From assembly GCF_013294065.1 (NCBI RefSeq), contig NZ_JABSNM010000020.1, positions 1-64,000 of the forward strand: a DNA stretch of 64,000 nt, in the 5' to 3' direction. This DNA is from Sphaerotilus uruguayifluvii. Its GTDB lineage: Bacteria; Pseudomonadota; Gammaproteobacteria; Burkholderiales; Burkholderiaceae_C. The notes beneath the pieces were generated by a model. That model was not told the DNA's origin, did no database searches, and worked only from the letters and a program-made list of their open reading frames with translations. Position numbers and translations under genes: made by a program. Shown here one piece after another: positions 1-11,200 of the stretch (its first letter is position 1; every line of letters begins with the position of its first letter).

Positions 1-90
1 GAAGAACTGCGAGCGCTGGCTCAACACCAGCCTGCAGTTCGTCCATCTCGCCTTTCTGGCCTTGCTCCTCAGGAGATCGTGAACACGCTC
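1..90 (+). mobile_element. 3' end of an IS element (IS5-like) inserted in a transporter gene
   Basis: The first ~90 bases hold the end of a transposase frame (stop at 80-82) and a short tail ending near GAACACGCTC at 81-90. Just beyond this point the transporter gene on the other strand resumes normal coding sequence (GVLLL). Read on the minus strand the element would begin GAGCGTGTTCACGATCTC, which could be a terminal inverted repeat. The other end of the element and any target duplication lie outside the window, so family and exact boundary are approximate. Confidence 0.7.
2..82 (+). CDS. IS transposase, C-terminal fragment (window edge)
   Basis: Only the last 26 codons are present, beginning KNCERWLNTSLQFVHLAF and ending in LRRS before a TGA. 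The N-C-E-R-x-L-x-T...F-x-x-L-A pattern close to the C-terminus is typical of DDE transposases of the IS5 family, in which a final hydrophobic helix follows the catalytic glutamate region. The catalytic residues lie off the window. Assignment rests on this short tail and on the abrupt break in the transporter gene next to it. Confidence 0.6.
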   Translation, partial: KNCERWLNTSLQFVHLAFLALLLRRS

Positions 91-904
91 TCAGCAGCAG
101 CACGCCGGCGCCCACCAGCGCGGCCACGTCGCGCGGCCAGTCGGTGAACAAGAACACCCCGACCAGCGCCAGCGCCACGACCAGGCCCTTGGCCGTCTGC
201 CAGCGGTCGAAGGGCTGCACCTCGGCGGTGAGGGCGGCGAGCTGCGCCGGATCCGGATCGGCCACCGGCGGCGTGCGGCGCATCGACACGGCCAGCAGCG
301 CCCACAGCGCGGCCAGCCCCGCCAGCACCGGCCCGATCGCCTGCAGCGCATAGCCGGCGAACGGCATCTTCAGCACCTCGCCGATCAGCATGTTCTGCGG
401 ATTGCCGATCAGCGTCGCGGCCGAGCCGATGTTGCTCGCGCAGGCCAGCCCGAGCAGGAAGGGCACCGGATCGAGCCGCCGGCGCAGGCAGGCCTCGGCC
501 AGCACCGGCGCCACAGCCAGGCAGACGATGTCGTTGGAGAACACCGCCGACAGCACCGCCGACACCGCGATCACCACGCCCATCAGCGCCGCCGGTCCCA
601 CCGGCAGCGCCGCGATGCGCCGGGTCACCGCGCCGTAGAAGCCGCCCAGGCGCATCTGCGCCGAGATCACCATGAAGGAGAACAGCAGCAGGATCGTCGG
701 CAGGTGGATCGCGCGGGCGGCGGCCTCAGGGGTCATCACCTCGGCGCCGACGATGGCGATCGCGCCCAGCAGCGCCACGCCGGTGCGGTCGAGATGCAGC
801 CGCGGCAGGCCGCCCAGGATCATGCCGAGATAGACGGTGGCGAAGACGGCCAGCACATAGGCATCGTGCAGGCCTTCGGAGAACAGGAGCGCGGGCAGGG
901 ACAT
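91..904 (-). pseudogene. SLC13/ArsB-NhaD type anion transporter, interrupted by the IS
   Basis: From an ATG at 904 the frame encodes about 271 residues of a polytopic membrane protein starting MSLPALLFSEGLHDAYVL. It contains SNDIVCLAVAPVLAE near residue 125 and NIGSAATLIGNPQN near 160, the paired re-entrant-loop signatures of the divalent anion/Na+ symporter superfamily. Family members have roughly 400-430 residues and 10-12 membrane spans. Here the homologous sequence stops at GVLLL near base 92 and the frame runs into IS sequence, so the last third is lost or displaced. The substrate cannot be told from sequence. The gene is divergent from dnaG with a 59-base gap. Confidence 0.75.
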
Positions 905-963
905 CGCGGCATTCTAGGAAGGGCCGCCGAGGGCGCTCCGGTCGCTCCGCTAGACTCCGCCGC

Positions 964-3048
964 GTGATACCCCAAGGCTTCATCCAGGACCTGCTCTCCC
1001 GCGCCGACATCGTCGACGTGGTGGGCCGCGCCGTGCCGCTGAAGAAGGCCGGCATCAACTACAAGGGCCTGTGCCCCTTCCACGGCGAGAAGTCGCCCAG
1101 CTTCGTCGTCAGCCCCTCGCGCCAGACCTACCACTGCTTCGGCTGCGGCGTGCACGGCAACGCGGTCGGCTTCCTGATGGAGCACGGCGGCCTGGGCTTC
1201 GTCGAGGCGGTCAAGGATCTGGCCGGCGAGCTGGGCCTGACCGTGCCCGACGACGACCGCGACCCGCGCGAGCGCGAGCGTGCCGCCCAGGCCCGGGAGA
1301 AGCAGCTCTCGCTGGTGGACGTGCTCGCCAAGGCCTGCCGCCACTACCGCGGCCAGCTCAAGGGCAGCCGCCGCGCGATCGACTATCTGAAGGGCCGCGG
1401 CCTGACCGGCGAGATCGCCGCGCGCTTCGGCCTGGGCTACGCGCCGGCGGGCTGGCACGGCCTGGCCAGCGCCTTCGGCGAATACGACGACCCCAAGCTG
1501 GTCGAGTCCGGCCTGGTCATCCTGCAGGACGAGGCCGGCGAGCAGCGCCGCTACGACCGCTTCCGCGACCGGATCATGTTCCCGATCCGCAACCCGAAGG
1601 GCGAGGTCATCGGCTTCGGCGGGCGGGTGCTGGACAAGGGCGAGCCCAAATACCTCAACTCGCCCGAGACGCCGGTCTTCCTGAAGGGCCGCGAGCTCTA
1701 CGGCCTGTTCGAGGCGCGCGCGGCGATCCGCCAGCGCGGCTTCATCCTGATCACCGAAGGCTACATGGACGTGGTGGCGCTGGCGCAGCTCGGCGTGGGC
1801 AACGCGGTGGCGACGCTGGGCACCGCCTGCACCGCCGACCATGTGGCCAAGCTGCTGCGCTTCGCCGAGCACCTGGTCTTCAGCTTCGACGGCGACGCGG
1901 CCGGGCGGCGGGCGGCGGCGCGCGCGATGGAGGCGGTGCTGCCGCATGTCGGCGACACCCGCAGCTTCCGCTTCCTCTTCCTGCCGGCCGAGCACGATCC
2001 GGACACCTTCATCCGCGAGCACGGCACCGAGGCCTTCGAGCAGTGCATCAATGAGGCGGTGCCGCTGTCGCGCCAGCTGCGCGCCATCGCCGCCGAGGGC
2101 TGCGACCTGACGACGCCGGAGGGCCGCACCCGCATGCTCGCGCAGGCCCGCCCGCTGTTCGAGCTGATTCCGGAGGGCCTGCTGAAGACGCAGCTGCTCG
2201 ACGAGCTGGCGCGCGACGGCGGCGTCTCGTCCGAGGTGCTGGAGCGGCACTGGAGCGCCGCCGGCCGCCCCGGCCACGGCCCGGCCCGCGCGGCCGGCGA
2301 GCCGACGGCGCGCCGCCAGGAGCCGGCCCGCGCCCGGGTCGAGACCGATCGCGCGCCCGCCCCGCCGCCCGAGTGGGACGACATTCCGCCCGACGACCAC
2401 ACGCCGCCGGCCGAGGCCGTCGCGCAGGATCCGCTCGGCTACGACCCGCGCGACGACGGCACGCCGGCACACCGGCGCTTCGAGCGCGGCAACGGCCGCC
2501 CCTTCCGGCGCGACCGCGAGGGCCGTGACGGCGAGCGTGAACGCGGCCGCTGGCGCGATCGCCGCGGCGGCGATGCCACCGCCTCGCCGCGCAGCACGCC
2601 GCCACGCACCGCCTCGCTGCTCGACCAGATCGCCTGGACGCTGACCTGCGGCCTGGCGGCCTGGGAGACGCTGCCCGCCGAGATGCACGACCAGCTGGTG
2701 CAGCAGCCCGCGCCGCACGGCGCGCTGTTCTCGCGGCTGGAGCAGCTGCTGCACGACGAGGGCGCGCTGCCGCCCGAGGAGCTGCTGCCGCTGCTGCGCG
2801 GCGAGGCCGAGGAGGCCGGCACCGGCACGCTGCTGGCGCGCATGGAGCGCCTGCTCGCGCTGGGCAGCCTGCCGGCGGCCGGCGACCTGCCGGTGCTGAT
2901 CGACCGGCTGCGGCTCGAGCAGATCGCCGACGAATGGAACCTGCTGCTCGAGTCCGGTCCCCTGTCGGACGAGGCGCGCACCCGCGCCGCCGAGCTCAAT
3001 GCCCTGAGGGCGGCGCTGAAATCGAGGCTCAGCGGCAGCGCTGTATAA
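964..3048 (+). CDS. dnaG: DNA primase DnaG
   Basis: This enzyme synthesises RNA primers at the replication fork together with DnaB helicase. The 694-residue protein starts at GTG. It has an N-terminal CHC2 zinc ribbon (C37, H40, C58, C61), the RNA polymerase core, and a Toprim fold with the acidic residues E265 (EGYMDV), D309 and D311 (DGDAAG). A long Arg/Pro/Asp-rich linker at about residues 430-545 leads to a helical C-terminal region that should bind DnaB. It is longer than the ~580 residues of E. coli DnaG because of that linker. It lies upstream of rpoD, as in the macromolecular synthesis operon, but rpsU/yqeY is not adjacent and an IS-damaged transporter sits on the other side. TAGACT at 951-956 could be its -10 box. 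Confidence 0.97.
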   Translation: MIPQGFIQDLLSRADIVDVVGRAVPLKKAGINYKGLCPFHGEKSPSFVVSPSRQTYHCFGCGVHGNAVGFLMEHGGLGFVEAVKDLAGELGLTVPDDDRDPRERERAAQAREKQLSLVDVLAKACRHYRGQLKGSRRAIDYLKGRGLTGEIAARFGLGYAPAGWHGLASAFGEYDDPKLVESGLVILQDEAGEQRRYDRFRDRIMFPIRNPKGEVIGFGGRVLDKGEPKYLNSPETPVFLKGRELYGLFEARAAIRQRGFILITEGYMDVVALAQLGVGNAVATLGTACTADHVAKLLRFAEHLVFSFDGDAAGRRAAARAMEAVLPHVGDTRSFRFLFLPAEHDPDTFIREHGTEAFEQCINEAVPLSRQLRAIAAEGCDLTTPEGRTRMLAQARPLFELIPEGLLKTQLLDELARDGGVSSEVLERHWSAAGRPGHGPARAAGEPTARRQEPARARVETDRAPAPPPEWDDIPPDDHTPPAEAVAQDPLGYDPRDDGTPAHRRFERGNGRPFRRDREGRDGERERGRWRDRRGGDATASPRSTPPRTASLLDQIAWTLTCGLAAWETLPAEMHDQLVQQPAPHGALFSRLEQLLHDEGALPPEELLPLLRGEAEEAGTGTLLARMERLLALGSLPAAGDLPVLIDRLRLEQIADEWNLLLESGPLSDEARTRAAELNALRAALKSRLSGSAV

Positions 3049-3049
3049 T
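3044..3049 (+). promoter_or_regulatory. Candidate -10 box for rpoD overlapping the dnaG stop
   Basis: A perfect TATAAT hexamer overlaps the dnaG stop codon (TAA at 3046-3048). It would start a transcript with a leader of about 230 bases before rpoD. No good TTGACA-like box is seen 16-18 bases upstream, so this is a plausible but unproven sigma-70 site. The 239-base gap 3049-3287 holds no gene. Confidence 0.4.
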
Positions 3050-3287
3050 CGAAGGTTGGTTTCGATGCGGCAAGAGTGACAGCAGCGCCTGCCGGCCCCG
3101 GCCACCCGCGACACGGGCATGACATGAAGGCCACCCTCCCCGCCAGCGCTGCACCCGAGAACGTCCACGCCAGCTTGCCCGCCCGAACGCAGAGTCCGCG
3201 CCGCGTGCCGAAAGGTCCGCGGCTTCTCGGACTTGAGTTGCGGGCTCAAAGCCTCACCGTATCCGAGCACCCCAGCCGAGGAATCGC

Positions 3288-5654
<2,367 letters not shown>

Positions 5655-5697
5655 TCGGCTGATCCCTGCAGACGTGCGGGGGCCGCGCCCCCTGCCC

Positions 5698-5722
5698 GAG
5701 GCCCCGCGTTCGCGGGGCCTTA
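5698..5722 (+). terminator. Rho-independent-type hairpin after rpoD
   Basis: A GC-rich inverted repeat AGGCCCCGCG...CGCGGGGCCT with a two-base loop (TT) starts 44 bases after the rpoD stop and is followed by TTATCACTTCT. The stem is strong but the T tract is poor, which is usual in such GC-rich genomes. Confidence 0.6.
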
Positions 5723-5769
5723 TCACTTCTGCAACCTTTGGATGCGCACTGCTTCACGAATCGGCAAGG

Positions 5770-5775
5770 TAAACT
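5770..5775 (+). promoter_or_regulatory. Candidate -10 box just before the cyclase-FHA gene
   Basis: TAAACT ends six bases before the ATG at 5782, so a transcript starting the usual 6-8 bases downstream would be leaderless or nearly so. No clear -35 box is visible. It belongs to a set of similar boxes close to start codons in this window. Confidence 0.35.
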
Positions 5776-5781
5776 CGCGTC

Positions 5782-6717
5782 ATGTCGCAGACCGTCACTT
5801 GCACCGTTCTCTTTGCCGATCTGCGCGGCAGCACGTCCCTGTACGAGAGCCTGGGCAATGCCGAGGCCGCGACGGTCGTCACCCACAGCGTGGCCGTCGT
5901 CGCACGGATCATGGAGGGACAGGGCGGCCGCGTGATCAAGACCCTCGGCGATGGCCTGATGGCGATGTTTCCGCACCCGGCCGGTGCGGTGCGTGCGGCC
6001 GAGGAAGTCCACGAGTCGCTCGAGCGGGTCATGGGCTCGGCGCGCCCGTCGCGCAGCCCGGTGATGCGCGTGCAGATCGCGATGGCGCACGGCGAGGTCA
6101 TCGAGGTCGCCGGCGACTGCTTCGGTGATGCGGTCAACGTCGCCGCGCGGCTGCTCGACCATGCCGGCGACAACGAGACGCTGATCACCTCGCAGACGCT
6201 GGCGGTGCTGGCGCCCGACGTGCGCGAGCGCTTCCGCCGGCTCGAGCGGCTGCACCTGCGCGGGCGGGTCGAGCCGGTCGAGGTCTGGCGCTTCGAGGCG
6301 CGCCGCTCCGGTCCGGACCCGATGTCGACGATGTTCGGCGACACCGCGCCGGCCACCGTGCCCGAAGGCATCCGGCTGGTCTGCGAGGGCGTCTCGCGCA
6401 TCCACACGGTGCGCAACCTGCCGGTCATCATCGGTCGCAGCCACGAGGCGGCCTACTGCCTCGACGACAGCCGCGTCTCGCGGGTGCACGCCCGCATCGA
6501 GTGGCACAGCGGCAACTTCCAGCTCACCGACCTGAGCTCCAACGGCACCTATGTGCGCTTCGGCCGGCAGTCCGAGGTGGTCACGCTGCGCCGCGGCGCC
6601 TGCACGCTGCATGGCCGCGGCATCATCTGCCTGGGCGTCAGCCCCAACATCATCAACGCGCCGACCGTCAGCTTCGAGGTCCTGCGCTTCGACGACACCG
6701 ATCCGCTGCCGCTCTGA
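5782..6717 (+). CDS. Class III adenylate/guanylate cyclase with C-terminal FHA domain
   Basis: This 311-residue soluble protein joins a class III cyclase domain to a phosphothreonine-reading FHA domain. The cyclase half keeps the two metal aspartates (D13 in FADLRGST, D57 in KTLGDG), a substrate-base lysine K53 next to the second metal motif, D116, and the transition-state pair N119/R123 in DAVNVAAR, so it should be active and probably makes cAMP. The FHA half (about 205-290) keeps R219 (IGRSH), the SRVHA serine and histidine, and SSNGTY. It has no membrane segment. The combination suggests cyclic nucleotide synthesis or output tied to a Ser/Thr kinase, but no kinase gene is in the window. 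It stands alone after rpoD and faces the diguanylate cyclase gene tail to tail with a 21-base gap. Confidence 0.9.
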   Translation: MSQTVTCTVLFADLRGSTSLYESLGNAEAATVVTHSVAVVARIMEGQGGRVIKTLGDGLMAMFPHPAGAVRAAEEVHESLERVMGSARPSRSPVMRVQIAMAHGEVIEVAGDCFGDAVNVAARLLDHAGDNETLITSQTLAVLAPDVRERFRRLERLHLRGRVEPVEVWRFEARRSGPDPMSTMFGDTAPATVPEGIRLVCEGVSRIHTVRNLPVIIGRSHEAAYCLDDSRVSRVHARIEWHSGNFQLTDLSSNGTYVRFGRQSEVVTLRRGACTLHGRGIICLGVSPNIINAPTVSFEVLRFDDTDPLPL

Positions 6718-6738
6718 GCCGGCGCCGGGCGGCCCGGC

Positions 6739-8283
6739 TCAGGCCGGCTCGGCCACCTTCTCCTCGTGCAGCGTGCAGCGGTTGCGGCCGTTGCGCTTGG
6801 ACTGGTAGAGCGCCTGGTCGGCCTGGTCGATCAGTACCTCCAGCCCGACGCGGGTCGAGCGGGTCACCGCGACGCCGAAGCTCGAGGTGACCGTCAGCCG
6901 CGGATCATGGTCGATGCCGTCGCCGGCGGTGTCCTGCACCAGGCGGCGCAGCGTGTCGGCGATCGCCAGCGCGACCTCCTCCTCGCAGTCCGGCAGCAGC
7001 ACGCAGAACTCCTCGCCGCCGTAGCGGCAGACCAGATCGGCCTCGCGCGCGCTGCCGTTGTAGATGCCGGCGACCGCCTTGATGACCTCGTCGCCGATCG
7101 CGTGGCCGTAGCGGTCGTTGAAGCTCTTGAAGTGGTCGATGTCGCACATCACCGCGGCGACCGGTCGGCCCTCGAGGTTGCAGCGCTCCTTCAGCGCACC
7201 GGCCTGCTCGAAGAAGGCGCGCCGGTTCAGGCAGCCGGTCATCGGATCGCGGGTGGCCAGGCGGAACAGCTCCTCGTTCTTCAGGCGGATCTGCTCGTGC
7301 GCGGACTGCAGGTCGCGCATCGCGCGCGCGATCTGGTCATGCGCACGCTCGAGCGAGGTCTGGTCGGCCAGCACCACCAGGCAGCCGCTCAGCCCGCGGC
7401 GGCGCCCCGCCTCGCCGACCGGCGAGCAGGTCACCAGCACGATGCGCTGGCGCTCGCCCTGCCCGATCGTCATGCGCCGGCGCTCGACCACCGTGTTGTC
7501 GTCGAGCGTCATCTGCCACGGCACCTGTCCGTCGTCGAAGCGCACCTCGTCGGCGAACCAGCCATGCTCCTCGAGCTGGCGCCCGAGATGCACGTCGCGG
7601 CGACCGGTCAGCTCGCCGACGGCCTTGTTCATCAGCAGGATGCGCCCCTGGTCGTCGAGGATCAGCACGCCCTCGGTCAGCGTGTCATAGGCCGATCGCA
7701 CCCGGTCCGGCACCGCGGCGTCCGGATCGAGCTGGCGCAGCACCCGGCCGAGGTACAGGCGCAGCAGCGCGGCGATGCCGACGAAGGCCAGCAGCGGCCA
7801 CAGCGTCGGCAGCGTCCACAGCCGGCCCGGCCAGCTCTCGCCGGGAATGGGCGTCCACTGCAGCTCCAGCGCGCCCCAGGGCCGGCCCTGCAGCATGACC
7901 GGCACATCCAGCGACATGACCTGCGCATCGCCGCGCGGACGCATCAGGCCGCTGGCGGCCGGCACCTCGCCGTCGGCCGAGCGCAGCGCGATCGCGCGCG
8001 CCTGCGTCTCGCGGCGGCGGAAGGCGTTGAGCATCTCGATCACCTCGCGCTCGCCCAGCCGGGTCGCCGAGATCATCAGCTGGTCGGCGAGCGTCTGGCT
8101 GACCGCCATGCGCCGGGCCGATTCGCGCGCCGCCGGATCGGCGACTAGGCCGAACAGCGAGTCGATCGTCATCAGGCACAGCAGCACCAGCGCCGACACC
8201 CCGATCGACAGCCGGGTCACGGTATCGGGCACGCGCAGCCAGCGGTGCAGCAGCGGGGGCATCTTCGGCAGGGACATCATCAT
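6739..8283 (-). CDS. Membrane PAS-GGDEF diguanylate cyclase, last gene of the giant-exoprotein operon
   Basis: The product makes c-di-GMP. The 514-residue protein has a membrane helix near residues 25-45, a periplasmic sensor loop, a second helix near 170-185, a PAS domain ([19 protein letters not shown] onward), a short coiled linker and a GGDEF domain. The active site is GGEEF at 422-426 and the inhibitory I-site RxxD is present at 413-416, so it is probably active and product-inhibited. Three ATG codons in a row (8283, 8280, 8277) follow GAGGA. The first overlaps the TGA stop of the giant gene upstream (ATGA), implying translational coupling, and the third has the best spacing to the Shine-Dalgarno. 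Its placement suggests it sets local c-di-GMP for surface display or retention of the exoprotein, which is inference. Confidence 0.93.
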   Translation of the reverse strand: MMMSLPKMPPLLHRWLRVPDTVTRLSIGVSALVLLCLMTIDSLFGLVADPAARESARRMAVSQTLADQLMISATRLGEREVIEMLNAFRRRETQARAIALRSADGEVPAASGLMRPRGDAQVMSLDVPVMLQGRPWGALELQWTPIPGESWPGRLWTLPTLWPLLAFVGIAALLRLYLGRVLRQLDPDAAVPDRVRSAYDTLTEGVLILDDQGRILLMNKAVGELTGRRDVHLGRQLEEHGWFADEVRFDDGQVPWQMTLDDNTVVERRRMTIGQGERQRIVLVTCSPVGEAGRRRGLSGCLVVLADQTSLERAHDQIARAMRDLQSAHEQIRLKNEELFRLATRDPMTGCLNRRAFFEQAGALKERCNLEGRPVAAVMCDIDHFKSFNDRYGHAIGDEVIKAVAGIYNGSAREADLVCRYGGEEFCVLLPDCEEEVALAIADTLRRLVQDTAGDGIDHDPRLTVTSSFGVAVTRSTRVGLEVLIDQADQALYQSKRNGRNRCTLHEEKVAEPA

Positions 8284-11200
8284 TCCTCGTCGCGTTGACG
8301 ACGCTCGAGCAGGTCCTCGGCCAGTCCGGCCAGCGCACCCGACAGGGTGGTGTCGCGCCATTCGGGCTCGTTACCGGCCGGGACACGGCCGGCTCCGCGG
8401 GCCCGGGCCGGGCCGCCGCTGCGCAGCACCGGCAGCGGATCGAGCCGCCACCACACCGGCGACGCGAACGACAGGCTGGCCGCCAGCCCGCCCGCCCGCG
8501 TGGCCCAGTACAGCAGGCCGGCCGACATCGCCAGGCTGCCGGCGCGGGTCGCCGTGCCGCTGTCCCACTGCAGCAGTTCGGGCAGCGAATCCATGCCGCC
8601 GACCTCCGCGGCCCGCCCGCCGGCGCCCCCGCCGTGGACCGCATCGCCCGGACCGGCGCCCGGATGCAGCAGCGAGCCCGACGCGAAGCCGCTCAGGTCC
8701 AGCGAGATGTCGAGCAGCACCAGCAGATCGCCGGCGGGCAGGCGCATCAGGTCGACCAGGCCGGCACGCCGCTCGGTCTCGTCGCCACCACGCGGCGAGG
8801 GCGTGTCCTGCGTGCCGCGCGGCCCCGGACGGGCGGCACGCGCACCGGCCGGCACCATCGCGTCCTGCGCCGCGTCCTCCTCGCCGGCCGGCGCCGTCTC
8901 GTCCGAAGAGGCGACATGACGCATCACGGCGGCCCGCAGCGTCGCCGCGCGGCCGTCGGACTCCTGCAGCCGCAGCAGCGCCAGATCGGGCGGCTCGACC
9001 ATGTCGCCAGCGACGGCCCTGTCCGCCGGCTCCGCCCCCGGCGCCTGCGCACCCGGCCGCGCCGGACCGGCAGGGGTCGCGGGCCGGTCCACCGCAGGCA
9101 TCGAGGCCGGCTCGTAGGCGCGCTCGCGCACGACGACCTCGACGGTGAACGGTCCGGACAGGCTGGCGCCGTCCGACAGCCGGACGCTGAAGCGCGCCGC
9201 CAGGGCGTTCTCGTCATGCAGGAACAGCACCCGACCGGCATCGACGTCGGCCTGGCTGAAGCGGCCGAGCGTCACGTCGGGGCGCCCGGCCTCGATGAAG
9301 CGGCCGTGCTCGACCGACTCGACGACATAGACCAGCGAGGCCGCGCTGGTGTCGACATCGCTCGCCCGCAGCACCGAGCCGTCCAGCCGCGCGCCCATGC
9401 CCTGGTCGACCCGCAGCACGCCCACGCCCAGCGTCGGTGCCTCGTCCACGTCGGTGATGCGCAGCAGCACCCGCTGCGACGCCGAGCGCGCACCGTCGGA
9501 CACCTCGACCAGCACCTCGTAGCGGTTGTCCCGGTCGGCGTCCCGCGGATCCTCGCGGTCGACGCTGCCGAGCAGCCGCAGCGCGCCGCTGTCGGCGTCG
9601 ATCGCGAAACGGTCCGCATCCGCCCCGCCGGCGATGCGCCACTGCAGCGCCGAGGCCGGCCGGTCGGCGTCGCTCGCCTGCATCGTCATCTGCCAGGCCG
9701 CGTTCTCGGGCTGATCGATCACCACCTCGGCCTGACCGCCGTTCGAGACGATCACCGGCGTCTCGTCGTCGACCGGCGTGACGACGATGTCGAGCCGAAC
9801 CGCGGCCGAGGCCGCACCCGCCGCGTCGCGCACGCGCAGCTCGATCGCATCGGCCGTCGTCTCGCTGCCGTCATGCACATAGCGGACCCGCCCGTCGGCC
9901 AGCGCCGCGCCATCGAAGCGATCGATCGCCACGCCAGGCGCATCGACCCGCTCCACCCGTCCCGCCTGCGGCCCGCCGGCCAGCTCGAACACCAGCGAAC
10001 GCAGCGCATCGTCGTCGTCGGCAGCCACCAGATCCGCCGGCGTCAGAACGCGCGCCCCGCCCTCCTCCACCCGCAACGCCTCGCCCGCCTGCAGCGTCGG
10101 CGCGTCGTTGACGTTGGTCACCGTCAGCACGAACGTGTCGCTGACCGCAGCGTTGCTGCCGTCCCTGGCCGTCACCGTGATCGTCAGCGCGCCGACGTCA
10201 GCGTTGGCGGGCGTGCCACTGAAGGTGCGTGTCGCCGCGTCGAAGCTCAGCCACGTCGGCAGCGTGCTCGTCGTGTAGGTCAGCGTGTCGCCTGCGTCGA
10301 CATCCGCAAAGGTGCCGGCCGGCAGCTGGAAGCTGAACGGCTGGTCCTCGGTCGCCGACTGATCGGCGATCGGCGTGGCGACCGTCGGCGCGTCGTTGAC
10401 GTTCGCCACCGTCAGCACGAAGGCATCGCTGACCGCAGCGTTGCTGACATCAGTTGCCGTCACCGTGATCGTCAGCGCGCCGACATCGGCGTTGGCGGGC
10501 GTGCCGCTGAAGGTGCGTGTCGCCGCGTTGAACGTCAGCCACGTCGGCAGCGCGCTCGTCGTGTAGGTCAACGAATCACCCGCATCGACATCCGCAAAGG
10601 TGCCCGCCGGCAACTGGAAGCTGAACGGCTGGTCCTCGGTCGCCGACTGATCGGCGATCGGCGTGGCGACCGTCGGCGCATCGTTGACGTTGGCGATCGT
10701 CAGCACGAAGGCATCGCTGACCGCAGCGTTGCTGCCGTCCCTGGCCGTCACCGTGATCGTCAGCGCGCCGACATCGGCGTTGGCGGGCGTGCCGCTGAAG
10801 GTGCGTGTCGTCGCGTTGAACGTCAGCCACGTCGGCAGCGCGCTCGTCGTGTAGGTCAGCGTGTCACCCGCATCGACATCCGCAAAGGTGCCCGCCGGCA
10901 ACTGGAAGCTGAACGGCTGGTCCTCGGTCGCCGCCTGATCGGCGATCGGCGTGGCGACCGTCGGCGCATCGTTGACGTTCGCCACCGTCAGCACGAACGA
11001 ATCGCTGACCGCAGCGTTGCTGCCGTCCCTGGCCGTCACCGTGATCGTCAGCGTGCCGACGTCAGCGTTGGCGGGCGTGCCACTGAAAGTGCGTGTCGTC
11101 GCGTTGAACGTCAGCCATGTCGGCAGCGCGCTCGTCGTGTAGGTCAGCGTGTCACCCGCATCGACATCCGCAAAGGTGCCCGCCGGCAACTGGAAGCTGA

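Noticed and set aside
820-3270. Long minus-strand frame across dnaG
   Set aside because: Composition is that of an antisense shadow; dnaG on the plus strand has all primase motifs.
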